Shown here piece after piece: positions 27,744 to 35,547 of a DNA stretch of 64,000 nucleotides. The notes under the pieces were generated by a model. It was not told the origin of the DNA, did not search any database, and saw only the letters and a list, made by a program, of their open reading frames with translations. The translations under genes were made by a program, and so were the position numbers. The DNA comes from Pseudomonas marginalis (GTDB lineage: Bacteria > Pseudomonadota > Gammaproteobacteria > Pseudomonadales > Pseudomonadaceae), in assembly GCF_008692035.1 (NCBI RefSeq), contig NZ_VTFG01000002.1, forward strand, positions 434,001 to 498,000. Direction: 5' to 3'. Positions within the stretch are counted from its first letter, which is position 1. The number at the start of each line of letters is the position of its first letter.

Positions 27744-27848
27744 TTCCGTCTAGATGTAATCACATTTCATGCCAACGCCCTGCATGCCGACGAGTGTGTA
27801 AAAAAGGTCAAGTTGGTTAAAATGCCCGCCTGTAACCGAGGCTGCCCC

Positions 27849-28427
27849 ATGCGTTATTCACAAAACCACAAAGCCCAAACCCACCAACGCATCATCAAGG
27901 AAGCCTCTGCGCGCTTTCGCCGCGACGGCATCGACGCCACCGGCCTGCAGCCACTGATGAAAGCCTTGAACCTGACCCATGGCGGCTTTTACGCGCATTT
28001 CAAATCCAAGGGCGAACTGGTGGAGACAGCCCTGCAGGCGGCCGCCGCAGACCTGGGCGCCCATTGCGACATGCTGTTCAGCCAGGAGCAGCCGCTGGGC
28101 GCGTTTATCGACAGTTACCTGTCGGAATGGCACCTGACCTCCCCGGACCAGGGCTGCCCGCTGCCAACGATGTGTTCAGAACTGGGGCTCCGAGGCCAGC
28201 CCAGTGCGACTACAGACCAGGTACTCAACGCAAGGCTCAAGCAAATAGAAACGGCATTGGGAGAGGAGCGTTGCGATGCAGAGAGCCTGGTGATGATGTC
28301 GACACTGGTGGGCGCATTGGTACTGGCCAGGAGTGTTGAAGACCCTCAATTGGCAAGACAGATCATGGCCGTGGTGCGCGAACGCCTGAAAACGCAGAAC
28401 CCGGAGGGCAAAAAGGCCGATCAATGA
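27849..28427 (+). CDS. TetR-family transcriptional regulator
   Basis: A 192-residue repressor. The N-terminal helix-turn-helix (about 8-55) contains HQRIIKEASARFRRDGID and the recognition segment LMKALNLTHGGFYAHFKSK. The C-terminal ligand domain contains DQGCPLPTMCSELGLRG. I chose the ATG at 27849; the frame is open to a TTG 12 codons earlier. It is transcribed away from gntR and may control it or itself; no metabolic target is adjacent downstream. A short GC stem at the stop codon may end transcription. Confidence 0.85.
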   Translation: MRYSQNHKAQTHQRIIKEASARFRRDGIDATGLQPLMKALNLTHGGFYAHFKSKGELVETALQAAAADLGAHCDMLFSQEQPLGAFIDSYLSEWHLTSPDQGCPLPTMCSELGLRGQPSATTDQVLNARLKQIETALGEERCDAESLVMMSTLVGALVLARSVEDPQLARQIMAVVRERLKTQNPEGKKADQ

Positions 28428-28434
28428 CCGGCCT
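28414..28434. terminator. Short hairpin between convergent tetR and comEA-like genes
   Basis: A 6-bp stem AGGCCG / CGGCCT surrounds the tetR stop codon and lies between the convergent 3' ends. The T-run is weak, so this is only a possible bidirectional terminator. Confidence 0.3.
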
Positions 28435-28444
28435 CCTGGATGAA

Positions 28445-28777
28445 TCAGTTGATGGCCAGCCTATCGCGATTCTTCTCCAGCAGCGCCTTGCCAATCCCCT
28501 TCACTTCCAACAACTCATCCACCGCCGTGAACGGACCATTGCTTTCGCGATAGGCGATGATCGCCTGGGCTTTAGCGGCACCGATACCGAAGAGGTCACG
28601 ACGCAGGGTTTCGGCGTCGGCGGTGTTCAGGTTGACCTTGGTGGACTGCTCGACCTTGGTCATCTGGGCGGTGATAGGGGTTGGAGCTTCGGGTTTGATG
28701 GACGGGGCTGCGGTGGTGGTGACTGAAAGGGTCGTGAGGAAGGCGAAGATTAGGGAGGTGAGGTAGGTGTTTTGCAT
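28445..28777 (-). CDS. ComEA-like helix-hairpin-helix protein
   Basis: A 110-residue exported protein with a signal peptide (MQNTYLTSLIFAFLTTLSVT, cleavage near TTAA). A short linker follows, then a paired helix-hairpin-helix domain (about 48-108) with KVNLNTADAETL, GIGAAKAQAIIAYR and VKGIGKALLEKN. Such short ComEA proteins bind DNA in the periplasm. In pseudomonads this gene commonly lies next to wbpM at the end of the O-antigen locus; here the manC-led block separates them. Confidence 0.85.
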   Translation of the reverse strand: MQNTYLTSLIFAFLTTLSVTTTAAPSIKPEAPTPITAQMTKVEQSTKVNLNTADAETLRRDLFGIGAAKAQAIIAYRESNGPFTAVDELLEVKGIGKALLEKNRDRLAIN

Positions 28778-29301
28778 TGGTGACGCTCCATGACAGTGTG
28801 AGAGAAAAGCAGCTTTCCGAGGCTGCTTTTCTAACTTAGGTGACTACAGAGCCATGTCAAAAATGACGAGGTTACAAAGTATGTGATGGCTAGGGTCATA
28901 GCGGACATCCGCCCCACAGATCAATGCAGTCACCGCCAATCGAAAACTGTAAGCCTCCAAAAAAACAGCTAAAAAATGACGTCAGAGTCCTTGCATGAGG
29001 TAAAACTTGAAGCACGCCAAGCATAAGGTAAACTATTAGGTTAGCGTACCTGATGGCAATATAGAGTTAGTCAAAAAACTGGCAACTCGCCCTTAGAGGG
29101 TTTCACAAACGTCCGGCGAAAAGGATTTTTTGACTTGTATGAAACTGAAAAGCTCTTACGGCGTGGAGCCAGGCAGCTACCACAAAAAGACCAAGCATAT
29201 CAACGCCGCTAGATATCTTTATAGATATTTCAATTCGTCGAGATCCACGTAGGTAATGCCATTTACTGGCTTTTTAGGCTTTTTGTTCAAGTAGACCACT
29301 G
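28778..29301. other. 524-bp leader region ahead of manC
   Basis: The region contains the hairpin at 28803-28832 and then AT-rich DNA. A 37-codon frame at 29139-29252 (MKLKSSYGVEPGSYHKKTKH onward) has no convincing ribosome site and no recognised relative; it may be a gene remnant. Promoter-like AT stretches (around TATAGA at 29059) are weak. The O-antigen operon promoter must lie here, but I cannot place it. Confidence 0.5.
28803..28832. terminator. Strong hairpin upstream of the comEA-like gene
   Basis: An 11-bp stem AGAAAAGCAGC / GCTGCTTTTCT forms with an 8-base loop and has T-rich flanks on both strands. It is upstream of the comEA-like gene, so it would stop minus-strand transcription arriving from the O-antigen side. 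Confidence 0.6.
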
Positions 29302-30732
29302 ATGACATCTAACTCAATCACCCCGGTTATTCTCTGTGGCGGCTCTGGATCTCGGCTATGGCCGTTGTCACGCAAAAGTTTTCCAAAACAGTTTGTACCT
29401 CTAATCGGGGAGAAAAGCCTGCTACAACTGACACTGGAACGCGTATCTCTCCTCGCGGATCATGTGCTGTTAGTCGCTTCTGAAGATCACCGGTTTCTAG
29501 TCTCTGAGGGCCTTCACTCGACACAGTTGAAGGGCGCAGTGATTCTGGAGCCGTCTGCTCGGAACACGGCAGCCGCCATGACACTTGCAGCGCTGAGCAG
29601 TGTGAAAGAAGGGCGAGACTTACTGCTGTTTTGCCCAGCTGATCACCACATTCCGGATGCGGAAGCTTTCGCAAGAACCGTGCGGCTTGGCGTTGCTCAC
29701 GCCCAAGGCGGAGCAATCGTCACCTATGGCGTACTGCCGAGCTTTCCCTCGACCGCTTATGGTTATATCCAGCAAGGCCTTGCTCAAAAGGATGGGTGTA
29801 GCCGCGTCGAACGTTTTATAGAAAAGCCCGATGCTGCCACCGCGCAGACCTTGCTCCTGCGGGGCGATGTCTTGTGGAATGCAGGGATTTTCCTGTGCAA
29901 AGGCACAGTACTGATTGATGCGATGGAACGCCATGCACCGGACATTCTGGAGGTCTGCCGAGCATCCTTCGATGAGGCAACGTCAGAACGGCTCGCAGGT
30001 GGAACATCTTTTATCCGCCCTGCTGCTTCGAGTTTTGCGACCTGCCGTGCAGAAAGCATTGACTACGCCGTAATGGAGCACCATGACCATGTAGTAGTAG
30101 CTCCATTCAGCGGGCAATGGAGTGACGTAGGTAGCTGGAATGCGCTGGCTGAAATGACCGAAGCCGATGAATTCGGTAACAGAATCCACGGCCAAGGTCG
30201 AATAAGCCAATCCCGAAACACGTTCATCCACGCGCCACACCGACCAGTCGTCGCATTAGGCACTGAAAACCTGTTGATTATCGATACCCCGGATGCAGTC
30301 CTGATAACCCACAGAGATCACGTAGAACACGTTAAAAACGTCGTCCTGCAACTGGAAAAAGAAAACTGCAGTCAGGCGATCACCCATCGAAAAGTTTCGC
30401 GACCCTGGGGTTGGTACGACAGTATTGATACGGGCGATCGCTTTCAGGTCAAAAGAATTGGTGTGAAACCAGGCGCCTCGTTGTCACTGCAAAAACACCA
30501 TCACCGAGCCGAACACTGGATCGTTGTAAAAGGGACGGCCGAAGTGACACGCGGCGCTGACACTTTTATTTTGACCGAAAACCAATCCACGTACATCCCC
30601 ATCGGGGAAATCCATCGCCTGAAGAACCCGGGAATGGTTGAACTTGAGATAATAGAAGTCCAATCCGGTAGTTATCTGGGTGAAAACGATATCGTTAGAT
30701 TCGAAGACAATTATGGAAGAGCAAATGATTAA
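29302..30732 (+). CDS. manC: Mannose-1-phosphate guanylyltransferase / mannose-6-phosphate isomerase
   Basis: A 476-residue bifunctional enzyme. The N-terminal pyrophosphorylase domain has the GGSGSRLWPLSRKSFPKQF signature (about 13-31) and FIEKPDAATA. The C-terminal cupin isomerase domain (about 365-470) has VSRPWGWYDSID and HHHRAEHWIVVKGTA. It makes GDP-mannose from mannose-6-phosphate and can also isomerise fructose-6-phosphate. It heads the plus-strand O-antigen operon and feeds gmd. The phosphomannomutase step has no gene here and is presumably supplied by AlgC elsewhere. Confidence 0.93.
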   Translation: MTSNSITPVILCGGSGSRLWPLSRKSFPKQFVPLIGEKSLLQLTLERVSLLADHVLLVASEDHRFLVSEGLHSTQLKGAVILEPSARNTAAAMTLAALSSVKEGRDLLLFCPADHHIPDAEAFARTVRLGVAHAQGGAIVTYGVLPSFPSTAYGYIQQGLAQKDGCSRVERFIEKPDAATAQTLLLRGDVLWNAGIFLCKGTVLIDAMERHAPDILEVCRASFDEATSERLAGGTSFIRPAASSFATCRAESIDYAVMEHHDHVVVAPFSGQWSDVGSWNALAEMTEADEFGNRIHGQGRISQSRNTFIHAPHRPVVALGTENLLIIDTPDAVLITHRDHVEHVKNVVLQLEKENCSQAITHRKVSRPWGWYDSIDTGDRFQVKRIGVKPGASLSLQKHHHRAEHWIVVKGTAEVTRGADTFILTENQSTYIPIGEIHRLKNPGMVELEIIEVQSGSYLGENDIVRFEDNYGRAND

Positions 30733-31810
30733 GAAAGCACTCATCACAGGCGTAACTGGACAAGATGGCGCCTATCTTGCTGAATTATTGTTGAGCAAGG
30801 GCTACGAAGTACACGGCATGAAGCGCCGGAGCTCGTTGTTCAACACCGCTCGCATCGATCATCTATTCCATGACGTACATGACAAGGGCCTGCCTTTTTT
30901 CTTGCACCACGGAGATATGACCGACTCGTCCAGCCTGACGCGCATTATCCAAAAAGTGCAACCGGACGAAATTTACAATTTGGCAGCGCAAAGCCACGTA
31001 GCGGTCTCTTTTGAAGAGCCTGAATATACTGCCAACTCCGATGCCCTCGGTGCGCTGCGTATTCTTGAAGCCATCCGAATTCTTGGCTTGGAAAAAAAGA
31101 CCCGTTTCTATCAGGCGTCCACTTCCGAGCTTTACGGCCTCGTGCAAGAAACGCCACAGAAAGAAACCACGCCTTTCTACCCACGCAGCCCCTACGCCGT
31201 TGCGAAGCTATATGCCTACTGGATCACCGTCAATTATCGAGAGGCTTACGGGATCTACGCCTGCAACGGAATACTTTTTAACCACGAAAGTCCGATTCGA
31301 GGCGAAACCTTCGTCACGCGCAAGATCACTCGCGCACTTGCTCGGATAAAACTCGGCCTTCAAGAATGCCTGTACCTGGGCAATATGGATTCTTTGCGGG
31401 ACTGGGGTCACGCAAAAGACTACGTAGAAATGCAATGGCTGATGCTGCAACAAGAAACCCCCGAAGACTTTGTTATTGCAACAGGCGTGCAATACAGCGT
31501 CCGTGATTTCGTTAACGCAGCGGCCAGCGAACTAGGCATTAATATTACCTGGCAAGGCTCGGGCGTAGACGAAAAAGGGTACAGCGAGGATGGCAAATGC
31601 ATCGTGGCAGTAGACCCAAGATACTTCCGCCCAACTGAAGTGGAAACACTGCTGGGAGATGCAACCAAAGCGAAAACGAAGTTGGGTTGGACGCCAAAAA
31701 TCACATTCGAAGAACTCGTCAGTGAGATGGTGCGCGAGGACCTTAAAAGCGCGGAGCGTGATGAGCTTGTCAATCAACACGGCTACACGACGTTCAGCTA
31801 TAACGAATAA
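30725..31810 (+). CDS. gmd: GDP-mannose 4,6-dehydratase
   Basis: A 361-residue extended SDR. The NADP-binding motif is TGVTGQDGAYLAELLL at the N-terminus, followed by MKRRSSLFNTARIDHL, the catalytic STSELYG and YAVAKLYAYW, and NHESPIRGETFVTRK, all GMD-specific. It converts GDP-mannose to GDP-4-keto-6-deoxy-D-mannose. The ATG at 30725 overlaps the manC stop by eight bases; an in-frame ATG at 30713 is an alternative. Confidence 0.95.
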   Translation: MIKKALITGVTGQDGAYLAELLLSKGYEVHGMKRRSSLFNTARIDHLFHDVHDKGLPFFLHHGDMTDSSSLTRIIQKVQPDEIYNLAAQSHVAVSFEEPEYTANSDALGALRILEAIRILGLEKKTRFYQASTSELYGLVQETPQKETTPFYPRSPYAVAKLYAYWITVNYREAYGIYACNGILFNHESPIRGETFVTRKITRALARIKLGLQECLYLGNMDSLRDWGHAKDYVEMQWLMLQQETPEDFVIATGVQYSVRDFVNAAASELGINITWQGSGVDEKGYSEDGKCIVAVDPRYFRPTEVETLLGDATKAKTKLGWTPKITFEELVSEMVREDLKSAERDELVNQHGYTTFSYNE

Positions 31811-31830
31811 TTGAGTTGGCTACCCATCCA

Positions 31831-32760
31831 ATGAGCACGAAACGAATACTGTTGACAGGCGGAGGAGGAATGGTAGGGCGCAACTTGCTCGACCATCCCG
31901 AGATTGGCGAGTTTGAAGTATTAGCTCCGCGCAGCAGCGAGCTGGACCTGCGGGATTTTCTCGCGGTGCAGGCTTACGTTGAGCGGCATAAGCCTGACTT
32001 CATCATTCACGCGGCAGGAAAGGTAGGAGGGATCCAAGCGAACGTCAGGGAGCCTGTGAACTTCCTTCGAGACAACCTTGATATAGGTCGCAACGTCGTC
32101 AGCGCAGCACAGCTCGCAGGCGTGCCCCGCCTGATCAATCTCGGTAGCTCCTGCATGTACCCTCGCAACCATACCGGATCGCTCAGCGAAGATATGGTGC
32201 TGACGGGAGAACTGGAGCCGACCAATGAAGGCTATGCCTTGGCCAAAATAGTGACAGCGCGACTGTGCGACTATATTTCACGTGAAGATCAAGGACTTCA
32301 ATATAAGACGCTGATCCCCTGCAATATCTTCGGACGTTTTGACAAATTCGATCCTGCTCACTCACACTTGTTACCGGCTATTATTCACAAACTCCATATA
32401 GCGAAGAAAACGGGGGCGCCCTCAGTCGATGTGTGGGGAGATGGTTCTGCCAGACGCGAGTTCATGTATGGGGGCGATTTGGCAGATGCACTAATACACG
32501 CAATTAAGCATTTTGAGTCGGTCCCTCGCTATATGAATATAGGTCTGGGTAACGACCACTCAATAAATGACTACTACCGCACTGCAGCCACAGTAATGGG
32601 CTATGAAGGGACGTTCGAGCACGACCTTACTAAACCTGTGGGCATGGCGCGAAAACTTGTGAACATCGAGCGCCAAATATCGTGGGGATGGAAGCCGCGA
32701 CATAGTTTGCAAGAAGGTATTGAAAAGACTTATAGCTATTATCTGGAGCATCAACAATGA
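31831..32760 (+). CDS. colC: GDP-L-colitose synthase / GDP-fucose synthase-like epimerase-reductase
   Basis: A 309-residue SDR of the Fcl/ColC group. It has the Rossmann motif LTGGGGMVGRNLLDHPE, VGGIQAN, LGSSCMYPRN, the Y-x3-K of NEGYALAKIV, and IPCNIFGRFDKFD. Fcl makes GDP-L-fucose and ColC makes GDP-L-colitose; both epimerise at C-5 (Fcl also at C-3) and reduce at C-4. The direct neighbour is colD, with an ATGA overlap, and the LLTGGxGMVG opening resembles ColC as I remember it. I therefore favour colC, but GDP-fucose synthase cannot be excluded from sequence alone. I chose the ATG at 31831; a TTG five codons upstream is possible. Confidence 0.72.
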   Translation: MSTKRILLTGGGGMVGRNLLDHPEIGEFEVLAPRSSELDLRDFLAVQAYVERHKPDFIIHAAGKVGGIQANVREPVNFLRDNLDIGRNVVSAAQLAGVPRLINLGSSCMYPRNHTGSLSEDMVLTGELEPTNEGYALAKIVTARLCDYISREDQGLQYKTLIPCNIFGRFDKFDPAHSHLLPAIIHKLHIAKKTGAPSVDVWGDGSARREFMYGGDLADALIHAIKHFESVPRYMNIGLGNDHSINDYYRTAATVMGYEGTFEHDLTKPVGMARKLVNIERQISWGWKPRHSLQEGIEKTYSYYLEHQQ

Positions 32761-33929
32761 GCATTAAATTTCCGCTGGCTACCTCCTCATGGGAGAAGGA
32801 AGAGCTTGAAGCGATGCAGCGCGTCATCGCCACCGGCATGTTTACAATGGGTGAGCAGGTCAAGGCATTTGAACGGGACTTTGCGGAATTTGTAGGCAGT
32901 AAGCATTGTGTGATGGTGAACTCCGGATCGTCGGCCAACCTGTTGATTGTCGCGGCACTGTTTTACACGCAAAACGCCTCCATCAAGCTACAAAGAGGCG
33001 ATGAGATTATTGTTCCTGCAGTTTCATGGAGCACTACCTACTACCCACTTTACCAGTATGGTCTGAAGATCAAATTTGTAGACATCGACCTCCACACGCT
33101 CAACTACGATCTCGAACAGCTTGAGCTTGCTGTAACGGATAAAACCCGTGCAATCATGGCGGTCAATTTACTTGGTAATCCAAACGATTTTGGGCGTATT
33201 CAAGAAATCATCGGCGATCGGAAAATCGTGCTGATTGAAGATAACTGCGAATCCATGGGCGCAACTTATAACGGCAAACAGGCCGGTACATTCGGCGTAA
33301 TGGGCAGCTTCAGCTCCTTCTTCAGTCATCACATCTCAACGATGGAGGGAGGCTTGATCGTAACCGACGATGAGGAGTTGTATCAAATCTTGCTGTCGCT
33401 TAGAGCGCACGGCTGGACTCGCAATTTGCCCAAGCAAAACCTGGTGTGCAGCGATAAAAGCGATGATCCATTTGAGGAGTCGTTCCGCTTTGTGCTGCCG
33501 GGATATAACGTCCGTCCTCTGGAGCTTGAGGGTGCGCTGGGCGTTGAGCAGGTAAAACGCTTGCCTAACCTGATCGAAGAGCGGCGTAAAAATGGATTGC
33601 TGCTACAGGCCGCAATGACAGACCACCCAGACATTATTATCCAACGAGAGATTGGAGAGTCCAGCTGGTTCGGGTTTAGCCTAGTGATTCGCCCAGGCAG
33701 TAAGTTGACGCGCAAATATCTCGTAGAAAAACTTACTGACCTCGGCTTTGAGTGTCGACCAATTGTAGCCGGAAATTTTGCAAAAAATGAAGTGGTTAAA
33801 TATTTCGACTCAGAAGTACACGGTGACCTGAAAAATGCTGAGCATATTGACCGATTCGGGTTATTTGTAGGGAACCACCACTACTCCATACCAGAGGCAT
33901 TCAATCTTCTTAAAAGCATTCAAGCCTAA
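32757..33929 (+). CDS. colD: GDP-4-keto-6-deoxy-D-mannose 3-dehydratase (PLP)
   Basis: A 390-residue DegT-fold enzyme matching my memory of E. coli ColD almost segment for segment: FTMGEQVK, VPAVSWSTTYYPLYQYGL, EDNCESMGATYNGK, AHGWTRNLPK, PGYNVRPLE and GESSWFGF. The usual PLP lysine is replaced by histidine in FFSHHISTMEGG (His191), the diagnostic change that turns an aminotransferase into a 3-dehydratase. It removes the C-3 hydroxyl on the way to GDP-L-colitose using PLP and glutamate. It overlaps colC by four bases and the acetyltransferase by one (TAATG). Confidence 0.9.
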   Translation: MSIKFPLATSSWEKEELEAMQRVIATGMFTMGEQVKAFERDFAEFVGSKHCVMVNSGSSANLLIVAALFYTQNASIKLQRGDEIIVPAVSWSTTYYPLYQYGLKIKFVDIDLHTLNYDLEQLELAVTDKTRAIMAVNLLGNPNDFGRIQEIIGDRKIVLIEDNCESMGATYNGKQAGTFGVMGSFSSFFSHHISTMEGGLIVTDDEELYQILLSLRAHGWTRNLPKQNLVCSDKSDDPFEESFRFVLPGYNVRPLELEGALGVEQVKRLPNLIEERRKNGLLLQAAMTDHPDIIIQREIGESSWFGFSLVIRPGSKLTRKYLVEKLTDLGFECRPIVAGNFAKNEVVKYFDSEVHGDLKNAEHIDRFGLFVGNHHYSIPEAFNLLKSIQA

Positions 33930-34540
33930 TGCGATTTATTTCGGCATTTAAAAATAAGATTGCAATAACTTGCAAGAATATGCGTGGACGGAACAACGTT
34001 CGATCTACGCATGTCTCTACAAAAGCTATAGGGGCCTCAATCGGCATCGAAACACTCTATGAGACTCATGTAGACTCAGAAAGCAGGATTGGCAGCTATA
34101 CTTATATCGGCGAACACACAAATATTACCAAAAGCAATATCGGACGTTTTTGCTCAATTGCTAACAACGTATCTATCGGTCAGGGCGAGCACGTACTTGA
34201 TCATATTTCCACATCATCTATTTTTTATAAAACCCCTTGGAAAACACTTACCCAGCATGATTGCAATATTGAGAGTGATGTGTGGATCGGCGTTGATGCG
34301 GTAATATTACGAGGTGTTAACGTCGGCTTCGGAGCAGTGATCGCCGCGAACGCAGTTGTGACCAAAGATGTTCCACCCTTCGCTATAGTTGGTGGCGTTC
34401 CTGCGCGATTGATCAGGTACCGTTTCTCCGCAGATGATCAGAACCTTATTCTTGCTTCCCGATGGTGGGAACACGAGCACCATGAAGCAAAATCGATAAT
34501 CCAACAGTTGGAAGTTAGCATAAGCAGGTCCAAGCAATGA
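33929..34540 (+). CDS. CatB-like hexapeptide O-acetyltransferase
   Basis: A 203-residue left-handed beta-helix acetyltransferase. Hexapeptide repeats run from about 50 to 170 (IGSYTYIGEHTNI, IGRFCSIANNVSIG, VWIGVDAVILRGVNVG, VIAANAVVTKDVPPFAIVGG). The catalytic His is probably in GEHVLDH or STSSIFYKTPW. The ending IVGGVPARLIRYRF is typical. It likely acetylates a sugar of the O-unit or its nucleotide precursor. The start overlaps the colD stop and the end overlaps the next gene by four bases. From here on the block is AT-rich. Confidence 0.8.
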   Translation: MRFISAFKNKIAITCKNMRGRNNVRSTHVSTKAIGASIGIETLYETHVDSESRIGSYTYIGEHTNITKSNIGRFCSIANNVSIGQGEHVLDHISTSSIFYKTPWKTLTQHDCNIESDVWIGVDAVILRGVNVGFGAVIAANAVVTKDVPPFAIVGGVPARLIRYRFSADDQNLILASRWWEHEHHEAKSIIQQLEVSISRSKQ

Positions 34541-35547
34541 AAGTTTCCATACTTCGCGCTCCAGGTATGCGCAACAATACAATCTTTGATCTTGGAAGCC
34601 CTCAGAATAGGGACAATTGCTTTGCGCCCTACGCCCTACTGAGAGAAGAACTGCTTAAAAAAAACATACAACTACAAACGTCAGATATCGCAACACAAAG
34701 TCCAGTTGCATTTGAATTACATCAAGATGTACAGCCAGACTCATTGAGCGCAGATAAATATTTGATGCTATTTGAAACGAAATTCATCAAACCTGAAAAT
34801 GGAAATCACAAGCTGTTTTCCAGTTACCGTAAAGTTTTTACATGGGATGAGCGTCTCGTAGACAATGATCACATCATTAAAATAAATTTCCCAAATGAAT
34901 TACGAGTTAATGACGTAGACGGTATTACTTCAAGGAATCAATTTTGTTGCTTAATCTCCAGCAACAGAGCACTAACGATAGCCAGCACTAATGACCTCTA
35001 TTCTGAACGGATCATTGCAATAAAATGGTTCGAAAAAAATGCGCCCGCAGACTTCCATCTATACGGGATAGACTGGAATTTACCCGCGGCAAAAGCTGGC
35101 TATATCGGAAAAATTCAACGGCGAACGTGGCCACTTATTAACCGCGTTCTGAAATCAGAACCGTTCCCGAGCTACCGAGGGAAAATAGAAAGCAAATATG
35201 AAGTTTTGAAAAAAACCAGATTTTCCATTTGTTATGAAAATGTCAAAGATTTACCCGGATATATAACTGAAAAGATTTTTGATTGTTTTTTTGCAGGTTG
35301 CATTCCTATTTATTGGGGTGCCAGCAATATAACCGACTATATCCCGGCAGATTGTTTTATAGATCGACGCAAATTTAGCAACATGCAGGATCTCTATAAC
35401 CTCCTAAAAAAAATGCCAGACTCTGAATACACCGCATATCAACAGCGCATCGCAGACTTTTTAAAGAGCAAGCTGGCTCATCCATTTAGCTCACCGTTCT
35501 TCGCGGAGACTATCGTAAATACGATAGTTAAAGACCTTGAACGTTAA
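34537..35547 (+). CDS. GT10-family fucosyltransferase-like glycosyltransferase
   Basis: A 336-residue enzyme with the GT10 signature: FSICYENVKDLPGYITEKIFD followed by CFFAGCIPIYWGASNITDYIP (about 228-270). GT10 enzymes use GDP-fucose (alpha-1,3/1,4 linkage). In this operon the expected donor is GDP-L-colitose, a 3-deoxy-L-fucose, so it may be a colitosyltransferase. It is cytoplasmic or membrane-peripheral. It overlaps the acetyltransferase by an ATGA and wzx by 11 bases. Confidence 0.78.
   Translation: MKVSILRAPGMRNNTIFDLGSPQNRDNCFAPYALLREELLKKNIQLQTSDIATQSPVAFELHQDVQPDSLSADKYLMLFETKFIKPENGNHKLFSSYRKVFTWDERLVDNDHIIKINFPNELRVNDVDGITSRNQFCCLISSNRALTIASTNDLYSERIIAIKWFEKNAPADFHLYGIDWNLPAAKAGYIGKIQRRTWPLINRVLKSEPFPSYRGKIESKYEVLKKTRFSICYENVKDLPGYITEKIFDCFFAGCIPIYWGASNITDYIPADCFIDRRKFSNMQDLYNLLKKMPDSEYTAYQQRIADFLKSKLAHPFSSPFFAETIVNTIVKDLER

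Noticed and set aside
29157..29190. JUMPstart/ops-like element (GGTAGCTGCC on the minus strand) before manC
   Set aside because: It is on the wrong strand for the manC operon and matches the consensus only partially.
29139..29252. 37-codon frame in the manC leader as a real gene
   Set aside because: No adequate ribosome site and no recognised homologue; mentioned only as a possible remnant.
32757..33929. Perosamine synthase (GDP-4-amino) assignment
   Set aside because: Histidine at the PLP-lysine position and close resemblance to ColD argue for 3-dehydratase.
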